Numbered from the stretch's first letter, positions 40,940 to 51,310 are shown. The stretch: 64,000 nt of DNA from Micromonospora sp. WMMD1120 (GCF_029626235.1 NZ_JARUBO010000005.1:2450501-2514500), one strand, 5' to 3'. Made by a program: numbers and translations. Notes: generated by a model not told the origin, from the letters alone.

Positions 40940-41449
40940 GTGGGAGTCGAACGCGCGCTGCTGCTGGCCCTGGCGCTCCTCGCCGTGGCCAGTCTGCCGG
41001 CGGCGTTCGCCCTGGTCTTCTGCTATGACGAGATCCTCGACCGGGTGGTCTGCGGCTGGTCCGAGTGGCGGGAGCGTCGACGGGAGCAACGCACCATCGC
41101 CCGCCTCGACCGGGCCGTCGAGGCCGACGCGTTGACCCGGGACATCGACCTCAGCGAGTTCGAACGTGCCGACCGGCGGCCCCTGGAGCAGATCGCGGCC
41201 GACCTGCGCCGCATCGGTGGCCAACGGCTCGGTGGCGGCGGTCGGCCGATGGTCTGGCACGGTGCGCTGGTCCAGGCGTACGACGACCGGCTCCGCCTCG
41301 CCTGCCGCGCTCTCGGCATCACCGAACACCTCGCCGACCTCGACGGTGTCGACCAGGAGATCGAGCGGGTCCGGGTGGAGGGATTGCTGCACGCCGCCGG
41401 GTTGGCCCTTCCGGCGGCTCGGGCCGGGCACCGGCAGCGGCACCGCTGA
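40940..41449 (+). CDS. conserved single-pass membrane protein, unknown function
   Basis: This 169-residue protein has one N-terminal transmembrane helix (LLLALALLAVASLPAAFALV at about 7-27), then a charged cytoplasmic part of about 120 residues with an arginine-rich start (WSEWRERRREQRTIARLDRA). Later segments are LEQIAADLRRIGGQRLGGGG and MVWHGALVQAYDDRLRLACR, which look helical. I recall similar proteins across actinomycetes but know of no function. The GTG start is leaderless-like. It is followed 13 nt later by the RNA ligase-type gene. Confidence 0.72.
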   Translation: MGVERALLLALALLAVASLPAAFALVFCYDEILDRVVCGWSEWRERRREQRTIARLDRAVEADALTRDIDLSEFERADRRPLEQIAADLRRIGGQRLGGGGRPMVWHGALVQAYDDRLRLACRALGITEHLADLDGVDQEIERVRVEGLLHAAGLALPAARAGHRQRHR

Positions 41450-41462
41450 GCGGCCGGCCCCG

Positions 41463-42041
41463 GTGCGGCTGTTCGTCGCGGTCGACCCGTCCGCTGTGGC
41501 CGTCGACCACCTCGGCACGCGACTGGCCCGGATGCGCGTCGCGGCGGCGACCGCCGCCGGCCTCGACGTCCGGCTCGCCGACCCCGCCGACCTGCACGTC
41601 ACTGTGGCGTTCCTCGGCACGGTCGGTGCCGACCGGCTGGTCGAGTTGGAGAGCGCGCTCGGGCTGGCCGCCTCGTGGTTCCGCGCCGCACGGCAGGGCG
41701 TACCCCGGTTGCGTCTCGGCGGCGGTGGACGCTTCGGCCGGGACCGGTCCACAGTGCTCTGGGTGGACCTCCGGGGCGACGTCGAGGCGCTGCACCTGCT
41801 GGCCGGGCAGGTCCGGACGCGGCTACGGCACGCCGGCCTGGCGTACGACGAGAAGCCGTTCCGACCGCACCTGACCATCGCCCGGCCGGGTGACCGGATG
41901 ACCCCGGCCGACATCGAAGCCGATCGGGCCTTCCTGGACGGGTACGAGGGTCCGGAATGGTCGGCGTCCGAGCTGCTGCTGATGCGCAGCCGCCCCGGCT
42001 CCCGGCCGCGTTACGAACGGATCGCCGCCTGGGCGCTCTGA
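41463..42041 (+). CDS. thpR: RNA 2',3'-cyclic phosphodiesterase (2'-5' RNA ligase family)
   Basis: This 192-residue protein carries both HxTx motifs of the 2H phosphoesterase fold: HVTV at His45 and HLTI at His136. It begins VRLFVAVDPSAVAVDHL, and DLHVTVAFLG and RPHLTIARP surround the active-site histidines. ThpR/LigT enzymes open 2',3'-cyclic phosphates of RNA and can join 2'-5' links in vitro. The GTG at 41463 follows the preceding stop by 13 nt, so the two genes may be co-transcribed. It converges on sepH 17 nt away. Confidence 0.9.
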   Translation: MRLFVAVDPSAVAVDHLGTRLARMRVAAATAAGLDVRLADPADLHVTVAFLGTVGADRLVELESALGLAASWFRAARQGVPRLRLGGGGRFGRDRSTVLWVDLRGDVEALHLLAGQVRTRLRHAGLAYDEKPFRPHLTIARPGDRMTPADIEADRAFLDGYEGPEWSASELLLMRSRPGSRPRYERIAAWAL

Positions 42042-42058
42042 CGCGGCGGCGGCTGACG

Positions 42059-43144
42059 TCAGGAGGATTCGCGCGCGGCCGGGCCGCTGCCGAACAGCAC
42101 GTCGTCCCAGCTCGGCAGCCGCTTACGCGGCTTGCCCGCCGCGTCGGTGGACTCGCCGCCGGCGGCCGCCGCCGCGGCACCCGTGCGACGCGGTCGCAGC
42201 ACCGCCAGCGACGGCACGGCCGGCACCTCCTTGGGCGCGTCCGAGTCGTCGTCGAAGGCCGAGCCCTGGCCGCCGCCGAGCAGCGCCGCGGCGCCACCGC
42301 CGACCGGTCGCTGCCGGGGCGCGTCCGACCCGGCGAGAGCAGCCGGGGTACGCGGCTCGAGGCCACGACCCGAAGAGGGACCGAGCGGGCGGTCCAGGGA
42401 GGCGAGCAGCGCGTCCCGGCCGGCCCGGATCGGGTCCCGACCCGGGCGCGGGTGCTCGGAGGCCGCCGGCAACCCGTGCCCGCCACGGCTCGGCTCACCG
42501 CGCGACGGACCGGGCAGAGCGTGCCCGCCCCGCTCCGGCGCCGGCTCCTGGCCGAGGATCGGCGTGGGCCGCTCGGCGCACAGGTACTGCGCCATGTCGT
42601 CGTGCGGCGTGACCGACTGCCGGGTCTTGTCGAGATCCCAGATGGCCTGGGCGGTGGCCTTGCCCGAGGGCCAGGTGGCGATGATCCGCCAGGTGCCGTC
42701 GTCGCGCCGGTAGGCGTCCCAGGAAATCTTCTCGGTGTCGATCCCGTGCTGGCTCAGCCGGCCGTTGACCACCTCGGCGAGCGGGGTCGGCTTGTCCGCG
42801 CCCTTGAGCCGGGTGCGGCGGGCGTGCTGGGCCAGCATCGCCCGCTCCTGGAGCACCGGGCCGGCGTAGCGCAGCACCCGGTCGACCGGAACGCCGGCGA
42901 TCCGGGCGACATCCTCGGCGGACTCACCGGAGCGGATGCGGGCCTGGATGTCCCGAGGGGACAGTGAGGGGACCGGGTCCGCGGCGGTCGGCGCCACCGC
43001 CGCGAGCGGCTGTGCGCCGGGCTCGGCCTGCAACGCGCCGGAGATCCGCTCGTCGATCGGCAGGGCGAGCAGCCGCCCGACCTCGTCGGCGAGAACAAGG
43101 GCATGGCCGTCCTCGGAGAGGGCGACGAAGCGTACTGGGCGCAT
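42059..43144 (-). CDS. sepH: septation protein SepH
   Basis: This 361-residue protein begins RPVRFVALSEDGHALVLADE, then DERISGAL, matching the DUF3071 start of SepH. A helix-turn-helix follows with LSPRDIQARIRSGESAEDVA and RIAGVPVDRVLRYAGPVLQE. The C-terminal half is disordered, rich in Pro, Gly, Ala and Asp. SepH binds FtsZ and promotes assembly of the cell-division ring in actinobacteria. GGAGG lies nine bases before the ATG. It converges on thpR and lies downstream of serC on the same strand, separated by about 185 nt. Confidence 0.92.
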   Translation of the reverse strand: MRPVRFVALSEDGHALVLADEVGRLLALPIDERISGALQAEPGAQPLAAVAPTAADPVPSLSPRDIQARIRSGESAEDVARIAGVPVDRVLRYAGPVLQERAMLAQHARRTRLKGADKPTPLAEVVNGRLSQHGIDTEKISWDAYRRDDGTWRIIATWPSGKATAQAIWDLDKTRQSVTPHDDMAQYLCAERPTPILGQEPAPERGGHALPGPSRGEPSRGGHGLPAASEHPRPGRDPIRAGRDALLASLDRPLGPSSGRGLEPRTPAALAGSDAPRQRPVGGGAAALLGGGQGSAFDDDSDAPKEVPAVPSLAVLRPRRTGAAAAAAGGESTDAAGKPRKRLPSWDDVLFGSGPAARESS

Positions 43145-43329
43145 TGCGTTGCCTCCGTCCCGCTTCGCTGGCCGCACGCCACGAGTCGGCCACCCAGGCG
43201 TCTCGGACCACCGTACGCGCATCTGCCTCGGGGTGGGGGAAGCGACACCCCGCATGTCGTGAGTGAGCTGCGAGGATGATCACGGTCGGTGTCCGTGGGA
43301 GGCCCGACGGACACCGACCGTGACGAACC

Positions 43330-44511
<1,182 letters not shown>

Positions 44512-44600
44512 TCATCCTCGCACCACCGGCCATCGACAAGGGCTCCGCCCCCGGGGGGGGATGCTGAGGTCTTCGCCACATGCCGGCGGCCCGCACGAGA

Positions 44601-44640
44601 GAGGGCCCCGCCCGCGCGCCCAGCGCCGGACGGGGCCCTC
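44601..44640. terminator. 10-bp hairpin terminator after the citrate synthase gene
   Basis: GAGGGCCCCG (44601-44610) and its complement (44631-44640) flank a 20-base loop. It lies just past the minus-strand stop at 44650. Confidence 0.55.
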
Positions 44641-44649
44641 CCTGGTCGG

Positions 44650-45756
44650 TCAGACGCCGTGCGGGATCGCCGCCCAGCCCTCGACGTCGGACGGCTTGCG
44701 GGTCTCCGGGCCGACGTAGCGGGCGGACGGGCGGACCAGCCGCTGGAGGCGCTTCTGCTCCAGGATGTGCGCGCTCCAGCCGCCCATCCGGGCGCAGGTG
44801 AACATAGAGGTGAACATGTGCGCCGGCACCTCGGCGAAGTCCAGCACCACCGCCGACCAGAACTCGACGTTGGTGGCCAGCACCCGGTCCGGACGGCGGG
44901 CCTGAAGCTCGGCGAGGGCGGCCTTCTCCAACGCCTCGGCGATCTCGAAGCGCGGCGCGCCCAGCTCCTTGGCGGTGCGCCGGAGCACCCGGGCGCGCGG
45001 GTCCTCGGCCCGGTAGACCCGGTGGCCGAAGCCCATCAACCGCTCACCCCGGTCGAGGACGCCCTTGACGTAGCCCTCCGCGTCCCCGCTGCGCTCCACC
45101 GCCTCCAGCATGCTGAGCACCCGGGAGGGGGCGCCGCCGTGCAGCGGGCCGGAGAGGGCGCCGATGCCGGAGGAGATGCAGGCCGCCGCGTCCGCCCCGG
45201 TGGAGGCCACGATGCGGGCGGTGAAGGTGGACGCGTTCAGGCCGTGCTCGGCGGCCGAGATGAAGTACGCGTCGACGGCCTTCACGTGTCGCGGGTCGGG
45301 CTCGCCGCGCCAACGCTTCATGAACCGCTCGACGATCGTCTGCGCCTTGTCGATCTCCTTCTGCGGCACCGCCGGCAGCCCGAGGCCACGGGCGGACTGG
45401 GCGACGAAGGAGAGCGCGGTCACCGAGACCCGGGCCAGATCCTCGCGGGCCTGCTCGTCGGAGATGTCCAGCAGTTGGTTGAGACCCCAGTACGGGGCGA
45501 GCATGGCGACCGCCGACTGCACGTCGACGCGGATGTCACCGGAGTGCACCGGCACCGGGAACGGCTCCGCCGGCGGCAGACCCGGCCCGAACCGGCCGTC
45601 GACGAGCAGGGCCCACACGTTGCCGAACGACACCTGGCCGATCAGATCCTCAATGTCGACGCCGCGGTAGCGCAGCGCGCCGCCCTCGCGGTCCGGCTCG
45701 GCGATCTCGGTTTCGAAGGCGACGACGCCCTCCAGCCCGGGTTTGAAATCGGCCAT
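44650..45756 (-). CDS. citrate synthase 2
   Basis: This 368-residue enzyme condenses oxaloacetate with acetyl-CoA to citrate. It begins KPGLEGVVAFETEIAEPDRE, then YRGVDIEDLI. Catalytic residues lie in AEHGLNASTFTARI and GFGHRVYRAEDPRA, both of which are classic. The C-terminus WSAHILEQKRLQRLVRP includes the conserved arginine. It matches the shorter actinobacterial type (CitA/citrate synthase 2), as opposed to the 430-residue GltA form. It is divergent from pdxH across a 248-nt gap. A GGAG-type site precedes the ATG. Confidence 0.93.
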   Translation of the reverse strand: MADFKPGLEGVVAFETEIAEPDREGGALRYRGVDIEDLIGQVSFGNVWALLVDGRFGPGLPPAEPFPVPVHSGDIRVDVQSAVAMLAPYWGLNQLLDISDEQAREDLARVSVTALSFVAQSARGLGLPAVPQKEIDKAQTIVERFMKRWRGEPDPRHVKAVDAYFISAAEHGLNASTFTARIVASTGADAAACISSGIGALSGPLHGGAPSRVLSMLEAVERSGDAEGYVKGVLDRGERLMGFGHRVYRAEDPRARVLRRTAKELGAPRFEIAEALEKAALAELQARRPDRVLATNVEFWSAVVLDFAEVPAHMFTSMFTCARMGGWSAHILEQKRLQRLVRPSARYVGPETRKPSDVEGWAAIPHGV

Positions 45757-46004
45757 GTCGTTCTCCTGGATCTGGTCGGTGCGCCCGATCAGCTCATCCG
45801 GCCCGATCGGCCGAGCGCCTTAGGCGACCCTCAGGGATGTGTGCGGAACATCTTGCCTGCTGAGTAAGGGATACGCGACCCACCGCGACTGTGCCGCACA
45901 CGACATCCCCGGACGCGCATTCTCCGCCCCGCTCGGTGAGACTGGGCAGGGCGGGCTGGCCAGCGTGGCAGAGCGTGGCCGGGACGCCGAGAAGGAGTGG
46001 GGAC

Positions 46005-46664
46005 GTGACGGGCGACACACCTGCCCCGGCCGCGATGCGTAACGAGTACGCCGCGGACCAGGGCCTGACCGAAGCTGACCTGGCCGACGACTGGCACACC
46101 CAGTTCGCCGGCTGGTTCGCCGACGCGGTGGCCTTCGGGCTGCCCGAACCGAACGCCATGGTGGTGGGCACCGCCGACCCGGCCGGCCGGCCGAGTGGGC
46201 GCACGGTGCTGTTGAAGGGGTACGACAGGGAGGGCTTCGTCTTCTTCACCAACCACCTCTCCCGCAAGGGCGTCGAGGCGTCCACCAACCCGTACGCCAG
46301 CCTGGTCTTCCCGTGGTTCCCGATGCAGCGTCAGGTGGTCGTCGCCGGACGGATCACGCCGGTCGACCGCGCGACGACGGAGGCGTACTTCGCCAGTCGG
46401 CCGCGCGGCTCGCAACTGGGCGCCTGGGCCAGCCCGCAGTCGGCTGTGGTGTCGGGCCGGGCCGCGCTGGAGCAGCGGTACCGGGAGGCGGCCGAGCGGT
46501 TCGCCGACCAGGCCGAGATCCCGGCGCCGGAGCACTGGGGCGGGCTGCGGGTCCACCCCGAGTCGGTGGAGTTCTGGCAGGGGCGGGCCGGCCGGTTGCA
46601 CGACCGGCTCCGTTTCCGCCGCCGGCACGGGGGCGACTGGATCGTCGAGCGGTTGGCGCCGTGA
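46005..46664 (+). CDS. pdxH: pyridoxamine 5'-phosphate oxidase
   Basis: This 219-residue FMN enzyme oxidises pyridoxamine or pyridoxine phosphate to PLP. It shows MRNEYAADQGLTEADLADDW, PEPNAMVVGTADPAGRPSGR, TVLLKGYDREGFVFFTNH and the C-terminal GGLRVHPESVEFWQGRAGRL with HDRLRFRR, all PdxH hallmarks. The GTG at 46005 has AAGGAG upstream and is the chosen start; an ATG lies 18 codons later. The stop overlaps the MFS start as GTGA. PLP made here serves SerC and serine dehydratase-type reactions elsewhere in the window only loosely; SdaA itself uses an iron-sulfur centre. Confidence 0.93.
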   Translation: MTGDTPAPAAMRNEYAADQGLTEADLADDWHTQFAGWFADAVAFGLPEPNAMVVGTADPAGRPSGRTVLLKGYDREGFVFFTNHLSRKGVEASTNPYASLVFPWFPMQRQVVVAGRITPVDRATTEAYFASRPRGSQLGAWASPQSAVVSGRAALEQRYREAAERFADQAEIPAPEHWGGLRVHPESVEFWQGRAGRLHDRLRFRRRHGGDWIVERLAP

Positions 46665-47959
46665 CGGGTGTGCAGGAGGCCCGGCCGCGCGGAGCGCGCC
46701 GCTGGGCGATCGACGTGCGCCCGCTGCGCGTGCCGGCGTACCGGCGGCTCTGGCTCGGCAACACGGTGGCGATGTTCGGCTTCCAGTTCACCGCCGTCGC
46801 GGTGCCGGTGGAGATGTACGCCCTCACCCGGGACTCGTTCTGGGTGGGCCTGCTGGGCGTGGCGGCGTTCGTACCCCTGCTGGTCTTCGGGCTCTGGGGT
46901 GGTGCGGTCGCCGACGCCCGTGACCGCCGTGCGGTGCTGCTCGGTGGGTCATTGTTGCTTTGGGCATCCACTCTCGGGCTGTTGGTCCAGGCGCTGCTGG
47001 ACGTGGGCAGCCCGGTGCTGCTGCTGGCGTTGATGGCGGTGCAGTCGGTGGCGTTCGCGATCAGCTCGCCGGCCCGCAGCGCCATGCTGCCCCGCCTGGT
47101 CCCGGAGGAGCTGGTGGCCTCGGCCACCACGCTGAACTACACGACCTTCACCGCCGCCTCGGTCGCCGGGCCGCTCGCCGCCGGCCTGATCCTCTCCGCC
47201 TCGCCGGACACCTCGGTGGTCCTGCCGATCGCGTACGGGTTGGACGCGGTGCTCTTCACGGCGATGCTCTGGGCGGCGCTGCGCCTGCCCGCGCTGCCGC
47301 CCGAGCCGAGCGCCGACGGCCAGGCCCGCCGGGCCGGCCTGGCCAGCGTCGTCGACGGGTTCCGCTACCTGGCGACCACACCGGTGCTGCTGCTGTCGTT
47401 CGCCGTGGATCTGATCGCGATGATCCTGGCCATGCCACGGGCGCTCTTTCCGGAGATCGCCAACGAGCGGTTCGGCGGTGGCGGAGCTGTCGGGCTCCTC
47501 TACAGCGCCATCGCGATCGGGTCGATGATCGGCGGGTTGACCTCCGGCTGGATCGGCCGGCTCCGCCGGCAGGGGCTCGGCCTGGTGCTCGCCGTGGTCG
47601 GCTGGGGTCTGGCCATCGCCGCGGCCGGGCTGGCCCAGCAGCTCTGGCTGATGGTCGTGCTGCTCGCCGTGGCCGGTGCCGCCGACCTGGTCAGCGCGGT
47701 GCTGCGTCAGTCGATGCTGCTGGTCTACGCGCCGGACCGGATGCGCGGCCGGCTCCAGGGCGTCAACACGGTGGTGGTGGCGGGCGGTCCACGCCTGGGT
47801 GACCTGCGCGCCGGCACCATGGCCGCCGGTCTCGGCGGTGGGGTGGCCTGGGTGGCCGGCGGGCTCGCGTCGGCGGTGCTCGTGGTGGTGCTCGCCGTCG
47901 CGTTCCCGGCGCTGGTGCGCTACCGGGCGGCGACGGCGTCGAGCGGGGAGCGGGCGTGA
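46661..47959 (+). CDS. MFS transporter (MFS_3 type)
   Basis: This 432-residue membrane protein has about 12 helices. The N-terminal part reads VRPLRVPAYRRLWLGNTVAM, then FTAVAVPVEMYALT. The motif A equivalent is WGGAVADARDRRAVLLGG, and SSPARSAMLPRLVPEE follows. A predicted efflux or uptake carrier of unknown substrate. The GTG overlaps the pdxH stop by 4 nt, so it is translated with pdxH. A link to vitamin B6 transport is conceivable but unsupported. Confidence 0.87.
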   Translation: MTGVQEARPRGARRWAIDVRPLRVPAYRRLWLGNTVAMFGFQFTAVAVPVEMYALTRDSFWVGLLGVAAFVPLLVFGLWGGAVADARDRRAVLLGGSLLLWASTLGLLVQALLDVGSPVLLLALMAVQSVAFAISSPARSAMLPRLVPEELVASATTLNYTTFTAASVAGPLAAGLILSASPDTSVVLPIAYGLDAVLFTAMLWAALRLPALPPEPSADGQARRAGLASVVDGFRYLATTPVLLLSFAVDLIAMILAMPRALFPEIANERFGGGGAVGLLYSAIAIGSMIGGLTSGWIGRLRRQGLGLVLAVVGWGLAIAAAGLAQQLWLMVVLLAVAGAADLVSAVLRQSMLLVYAPDRMRGRLQGVNTVVVAGGPRLGDLRAGTMAAGLGGGVAWVAGGLASAVLVVVLAVAFPALVRYRAATASSGERA

Positions 47960-47964
47960 CCGGT

Positions 47965-47970
47965 TAGGGT
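47965..47970 (+). promoter_or_regulatory. likely -10 hexamer TAGGGT
   Basis: TAGGGT ends seven bases before the ATG at 47978. It indicates a separate leaderless promoter for the aldose epimerase gene. Confidence 0.4.
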
Positions 47971-47977
47971 CGCCGGC

Positions 47978-48907
47978 ATGGAAAGCCCCGAGCCGCGCCC
48001 GTTGTCCGGCGCCCAGTGGACCATCTCCGCCGCCGGTCAGGAGGCCGTCATCGTCGAGGTGGGCGGTGGGCTGCGAACGTACCGGCACGACGGTGTGGAC
48101 CTGCTCGACGGGTACCGGACCGACGAACTGTGCGCCGGTTCGACCGGACAGGTGCTGGCGCCGTGGCCGAACCGGATCCGCGACGGCCGCTACTCGTTCG
48201 GTGGCAGGACCCACCAGCTCGCGCTCACCGAGCCGGAGCGGCACGTGGCGATCCACGGCCTGGTCAACTGGGTGCCGTGGCGTCTCGTGGAGCAGTCCGA
48301 CGACGCGGTGACGCTCGGCCACGACCTGTCGCCGCAGCCCGGCTACCCGTGGCCGTTGCGGCTGCGCAGCCGGTGGAGCGTCGACGCGGACGGGCTGCGC
48401 GCCGAGCACGAGGTCACCAACATCGGCGTCGAGCTGGCGCCGTTCGGGTTCTCCGTGCACCCGTACCTGCAACTGCCGGGCGTGGCGGTGGACGACCTGG
48501 TGCTGCGGCTACCCGCCCGGAGCCGGGTCGTGGTGGACGGTCGCCTGCTGCCGGTCGGGGTCACCCCGGTGGCGGGCACCGAGTACGACTGGACCAGCCC
48601 GCGCCGGATCGGCGGGATCGAGCTGGACGACTGCTTCGGACGGGTGATCCGGGACGCCGACGGCGGCTCGTCGGTGAGCCTGGCCGCGCCGGACGGCTCC
48701 GCCGGGGTGAGCATCTGGGCGGATGCCGAGTTCGGTTGGTGGCAGGTGTTCACCGGCGACGCGCTCACCGGTGAGCGGCATCGGCGCTCGGTGGCCATCG
48801 AGCCGATGACCTGCCCGCCGGACGCGTTCCGGTCGGGCAAGGATCTGCTCACCCTCAAGCCCGGCGAGACCTGGCGGGGCGCCTGGGGCATCCGCCCCGG
48901 AGCCTGA
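47978..48907 (+). CDS. aldose 1-epimerase family protein
   Basis: This 309-residue protein has the galactose mutarotase-like beta-sandwich. It shows VEVGGGLRTYRHDGVDLLDG, LAPWPNRIRDGRYSFGGRTH and the catalytic HGLVNWVPW with the early histidine. Later GFSVHPYLQLPG supplies another active-site histidine and ELDDCFGRV the acidic residue. Mutarotases interconvert alpha and beta sugars. The substrate of this subgroup is uncertain (often glucose-like or hexose phosphates). It overlaps the nitroreductase start by one base (TGATG). Confidence 0.9.
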   Translation: MESPEPRPLSGAQWTISAAGQEAVIVEVGGGLRTYRHDGVDLLDGYRTDELCAGSTGQVLAPWPNRIRDGRYSFGGRTHQLALTEPERHVAIHGLVNWVPWRLVEQSDDAVTLGHDLSPQPGYPWPLRLRSRWSVDADGLRAEHEVTNIGVELAPFGFSVHPYLQLPGVAVDDLVLRLPARSRVVVDGRLLPVGVTPVAGTEYDWTSPRRIGGIELDDCFGRVIRDADGGSSVSLAAPDGSAGVSIWADAEFGWWQVFTGDALTGERHRRSVAIEPMTCPPDAFRSGKDLLTLKPGETWRGAWGIRPGA

Positions 48908-49509
48908 TGGAGTTCGCCGAGGTCGTCCGCCGCCGGCGGATGGTGCGCAACTACGACCCGGACCGGCCGGTCCCGCCCGAGATCGTGGACCGGCTGCTCG
49001 ACCACGCGGTCCGCGCGCCGTCGGCCGGCTTCGCGCAGGGCTGGGGCTTCCTGGTGTTGGAGGAGCCGGCCGACCGGGAGCGGTTCTGGACGGCCACCAC
49101 ACCCGACGGCGGTGGGCGGGAGCGGTGGCTCGCCGGGATGCGTCGCGCGCCGCTGATCGTGGTGCCGCACGCCAACCAGTCGGCCTACCTGCGGCGGTAC
49201 GCGGAGCCGGACAAGGGCTGGACCGACCGGTCCACCGATCGGTGGCCGGTGCCGTACTGGCACGTGGATACCGGCTTCGCCGCTCTGCTGATGCTGCTCA
49301 CCGCGGTGGACGAGGGTCTCGGGGCGTGTTTCTTCGGCATCCCGGCGCAACGGCTCGCCAGCTACCGGGACGCGTTCGGGGTGCCGGCGGAGTACCAACC
49401 CATCGGTGCCGTCACAATCGGTTACCGGGCGGTCGATCATCGGTCACCGTCGTTGCGGCGCGGGCGCCGTCCGATGGACGAGGTCGTCCGGCGTGGCCGG
49501 TGGAGCTGA
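48907..49509 (+). CDS. nitroreductase family protein
   Basis: This 200-residue flavoprotein has the nitroreductase fold. It begins EFAEVVRRRRMVRNYDPDRP, the FMN-binding RxxxRxF/Y motif. Other matches are DHAVRAPSAGFAQGWGFLVL and ALLMLLTAVDEGLGACFFGI with IPAQRLASYR. Enzymes of this family use NAD(P)H to reduce nitro compounds, quinones or related molecules. The gene follows the aldose epimerase with TGATG coupling, suggesting co-expression, but the metabolic link is unknown. Confidence 0.9.
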   Translation: MEFAEVVRRRRMVRNYDPDRPVPPEIVDRLLDHAVRAPSAGFAQGWGFLVLEEPADRERFWTATTPDGGGRERWLAGMRRAPLIVVPHANQSAYLRRYAEPDKGWTDRSTDRWPVPYWHVDTGFAALLMLLTAVDEGLGACFFGIPAQRLASYRDAFGVPAEYQPIGAVTIGYRAVDHRSPSLRRGRRPMDEVVRRGRWS

Positions 49510-49697
49510 GGGTGTTGCCCCGTTCGTCGGACTTGAGGATCGGACGAGCGGTAGTGAAACTGACATCAGGGAGCAGAACGCTGCGTGCGCTGGGCCGCTA
49601 GGCTGGCACGGTCATCGGTGCCGCGCCGCGCGGTGCCCGCCGCGGCCCGGCTCGGCGCCGTCGGTCGGCCCGGCCACGGGGAGGGGAGCGTGCCGTC

Positions 49698-50003
49698 GTG
49701 ATCTTCAGAGCGGTCCGGGACGGGCGTCCCTATCCGGAGCACAATCTCACGCTCAAGCAGTGGGCGGAGATCCCGCCGCGCCCGCTGCGCCTGGATCAGA
49801 TGATCACCACCAAGCGTGAGCTGGCGCTCGACAAGCTCCTCGCGGAGGACTCCACCTTCTACGGCGACCTCTTTCCGCACGTCGTGCAGTGGAACGGTGG
49901 GCTCTACCTGGAGGACGGCCTGCACCGGGCCCTGCGCGCCGCCCTGCAACAGCGCAACCAGATCCACGCGCGGGTGCTGGTGCTCTCCGAGTCGACCGAG
50001 TGA
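49698..50003 (+). CDS. small ParB/sulfiredoxin-like conserved actinobacterial protein
   Basis: This 101-residue protein begins MIFRAVRDGRPYPEHNLTLK, then LRLDQMITTKRELALDKLLA. The centre reads VQWNGGLYLEDGLHRALRAA. The LEDGLHR segment resembles the Gx(H)R nucleotide-binding motif of ParB-N and sulfiredoxin folds. I recall such proteins as common in actinomycetes, often labelled VapB-type antitoxin; no toxin gene is beside it here. It has a GTG start after GAGGGGAG. It stands about 190 nt after the nitroreductase, and a TAGGGT promoter for the next gene follows it. Confidence 0.75.
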   Translation: MIFRAVRDGRPYPEHNLTLKQWAEIPPRPLRLDQMITTKRELALDKLLAEDSTFYGDLFPHVVQWNGGLYLEDGLHRALRAALQQRNQIHARVLVLSESTE

Positions 50004-50034
50004 CGAGCCCTTCTTCCGCGCACTGAACCTTCGT

Positions 50035-50040
50035 TAGGGT
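50035..50040 (+). promoter_or_regulatory. likely -10 hexamer TAGGGT
   Basis: TAGGGT ends seven bases before the ATG at 50048, again suggesting a leaderless transcript. Confidence 0.4.
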
Positions 50041-50047
50041 GGCGCCC

Positions 50048-51211
50048 ATGACCGCTGCGCTGGACCTGCTCGACCTGGACCCGTCGCTCAGCGAGGAGGA
50101 GCGACAGATCCGGGACGTCGTCCGTCGGCTCGTCGACGACCGGGTGCGCCCGCACGTCGCCGACTGGTACGAGGACGGCCGGGTGCCCGTGCGGGAGCTG
50201 GCCCGCGAGTTCGGCAAGCTCGGCCTGCTCGGCATGCACCTGACCGGCTACGGCTGCGCCGGGTCGTCCGCCGTCGCCTACGGGCTGGCCTGCCAGGAGT
50301 TGGAGGCCGCCGACTCCGGCGTCCGCTCCCTGGTCTCCGTGCAGGGGTCGCTCGCCATGTACGCCATCTGGCGCTACGGCAGCGAGGAGCAGAAGCGGCG
50401 CTGGCTGCCGTCGATGGCCAGCGGCGAGGCAATCGGGTGTTTCGGTCTGACCGAACCGGACCACGGCTCGGACCCGGCCTCGATGACCACCCGGGCCCGC
50501 CGGGACGGCGGCGACTGGCTGCTCGACGGCGGCAAAATGTGGATCACCAACGCGCCGGTCGCGGACGTCGCGGTGATCTGGGCGCGTACCGACGAGGGGG
50601 TACGCGGTTTCGCCGTACCGATGGACACGCCCGGCGTCACGGCCCGCGAGATCCGCCGAAAGATGTCTCTGCGCGCGTCCAGCACCGGCGAGATCGTGCT
50701 CGACGGCGTCCGGCTCCCCGCCGACGCCCAACTGCCCGAGGCGGTCGGGCTCAAGGCGCCGCTGAGCTGCCTCACCGAGGCCCGGTACGGCATTGTCTGG
50801 GGCGCTGTCGGCGCCGCCCGGGACTGCCTGGAGACCACACTGGCGTACGCCACCACCCGCACCCAGTTCGGCCGCCCGCTGGCCGGCTTCCAGCTCACCC
50901 AGGCCAAGCTCGCCGACATGGCCGTCGAGCTGGTGAAGGGGCAACTGCTCGCGCTGCACCTTGGCCGGCTCGCCGACGACCACCGCCTGCGACCCGAGCA
51001 GGTGAGCGTGGGCAAGCTGAACAACGTACGGGAGGCGCTGGCCATCGCCCGGCAGTGCCGCACCATCCTCGGCGCCAACGGCATCTCCGGTGAGTATCCG
51101 GTGCTGCGGCACGCCAACAACCTGGAGAGCGTGCTGACCTACGAGGGCACCTCGGAGATCCACCAACTGATCGTCGGGCAGCGGCTCACCGGCCTCTCCG
51201 CGTTCGCCTGA
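50048..51211 (+). CDS. acyl-CoA dehydrogenase (glutaryl-CoA dehydrogenase-like)
   Basis: This 387-residue flavoenzyme matches the acyl-CoA dehydrogenase family. Segments are LSEEERQIRDVVRRLVDDRV, CFGLTEPDHGSDPASMTTRA (FAD and substrate contacts), DGGKMWITNAPVADVAVIWA and RTQFGRPLAGFQLTQAKLAD. The ending LTYEGTSEIHQLIVGQ holds the active-site glutamate in YEGTSE. The sequence resembles the glutaryl-CoA subgroup, which also decarboxylates, but this is not sure. It transfers electrons to ETF. Its neighbours give no pathway context. Confidence 0.9.
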   Translation: MTAALDLLDLDPSLSEEERQIRDVVRRLVDDRVRPHVADWYEDGRVPVRELAREFGKLGLLGMHLTGYGCAGSSAVAYGLACQELEAADSGVRSLVSVQGSLAMYAIWRYGSEEQKRRWLPSMASGEAIGCFGLTEPDHGSDPASMTTRARRDGGDWLLDGGKMWITNAPVADVAVIWARTDEGVRGFAVPMDTPGVTAREIRRKMSLRASSTGEIVLDGVRLPADAQLPEAVGLKAPLSCLTEARYGIVWGAVGAARDCLETTLAYATTRTQFGRPLAGFQLTQAKLADMAVELVKGQLLALHLGRLADDHRLRPEQVSVGKLNNVREALAIARQCRTILGANGISGEYPVLRHANNLESVLTYEGTSEIHQLIVGQRLTGLSAFA

Positions 51212-51310
51212 CCTGCTCTTTCGCGGGTTCCTGACGCTCAGCGCGCGACTGTCGTATCGGGGCCGTACCGTCATTGACAGACGATGTGTCTGACGAGGAC
51301 GGTGAGCGTG

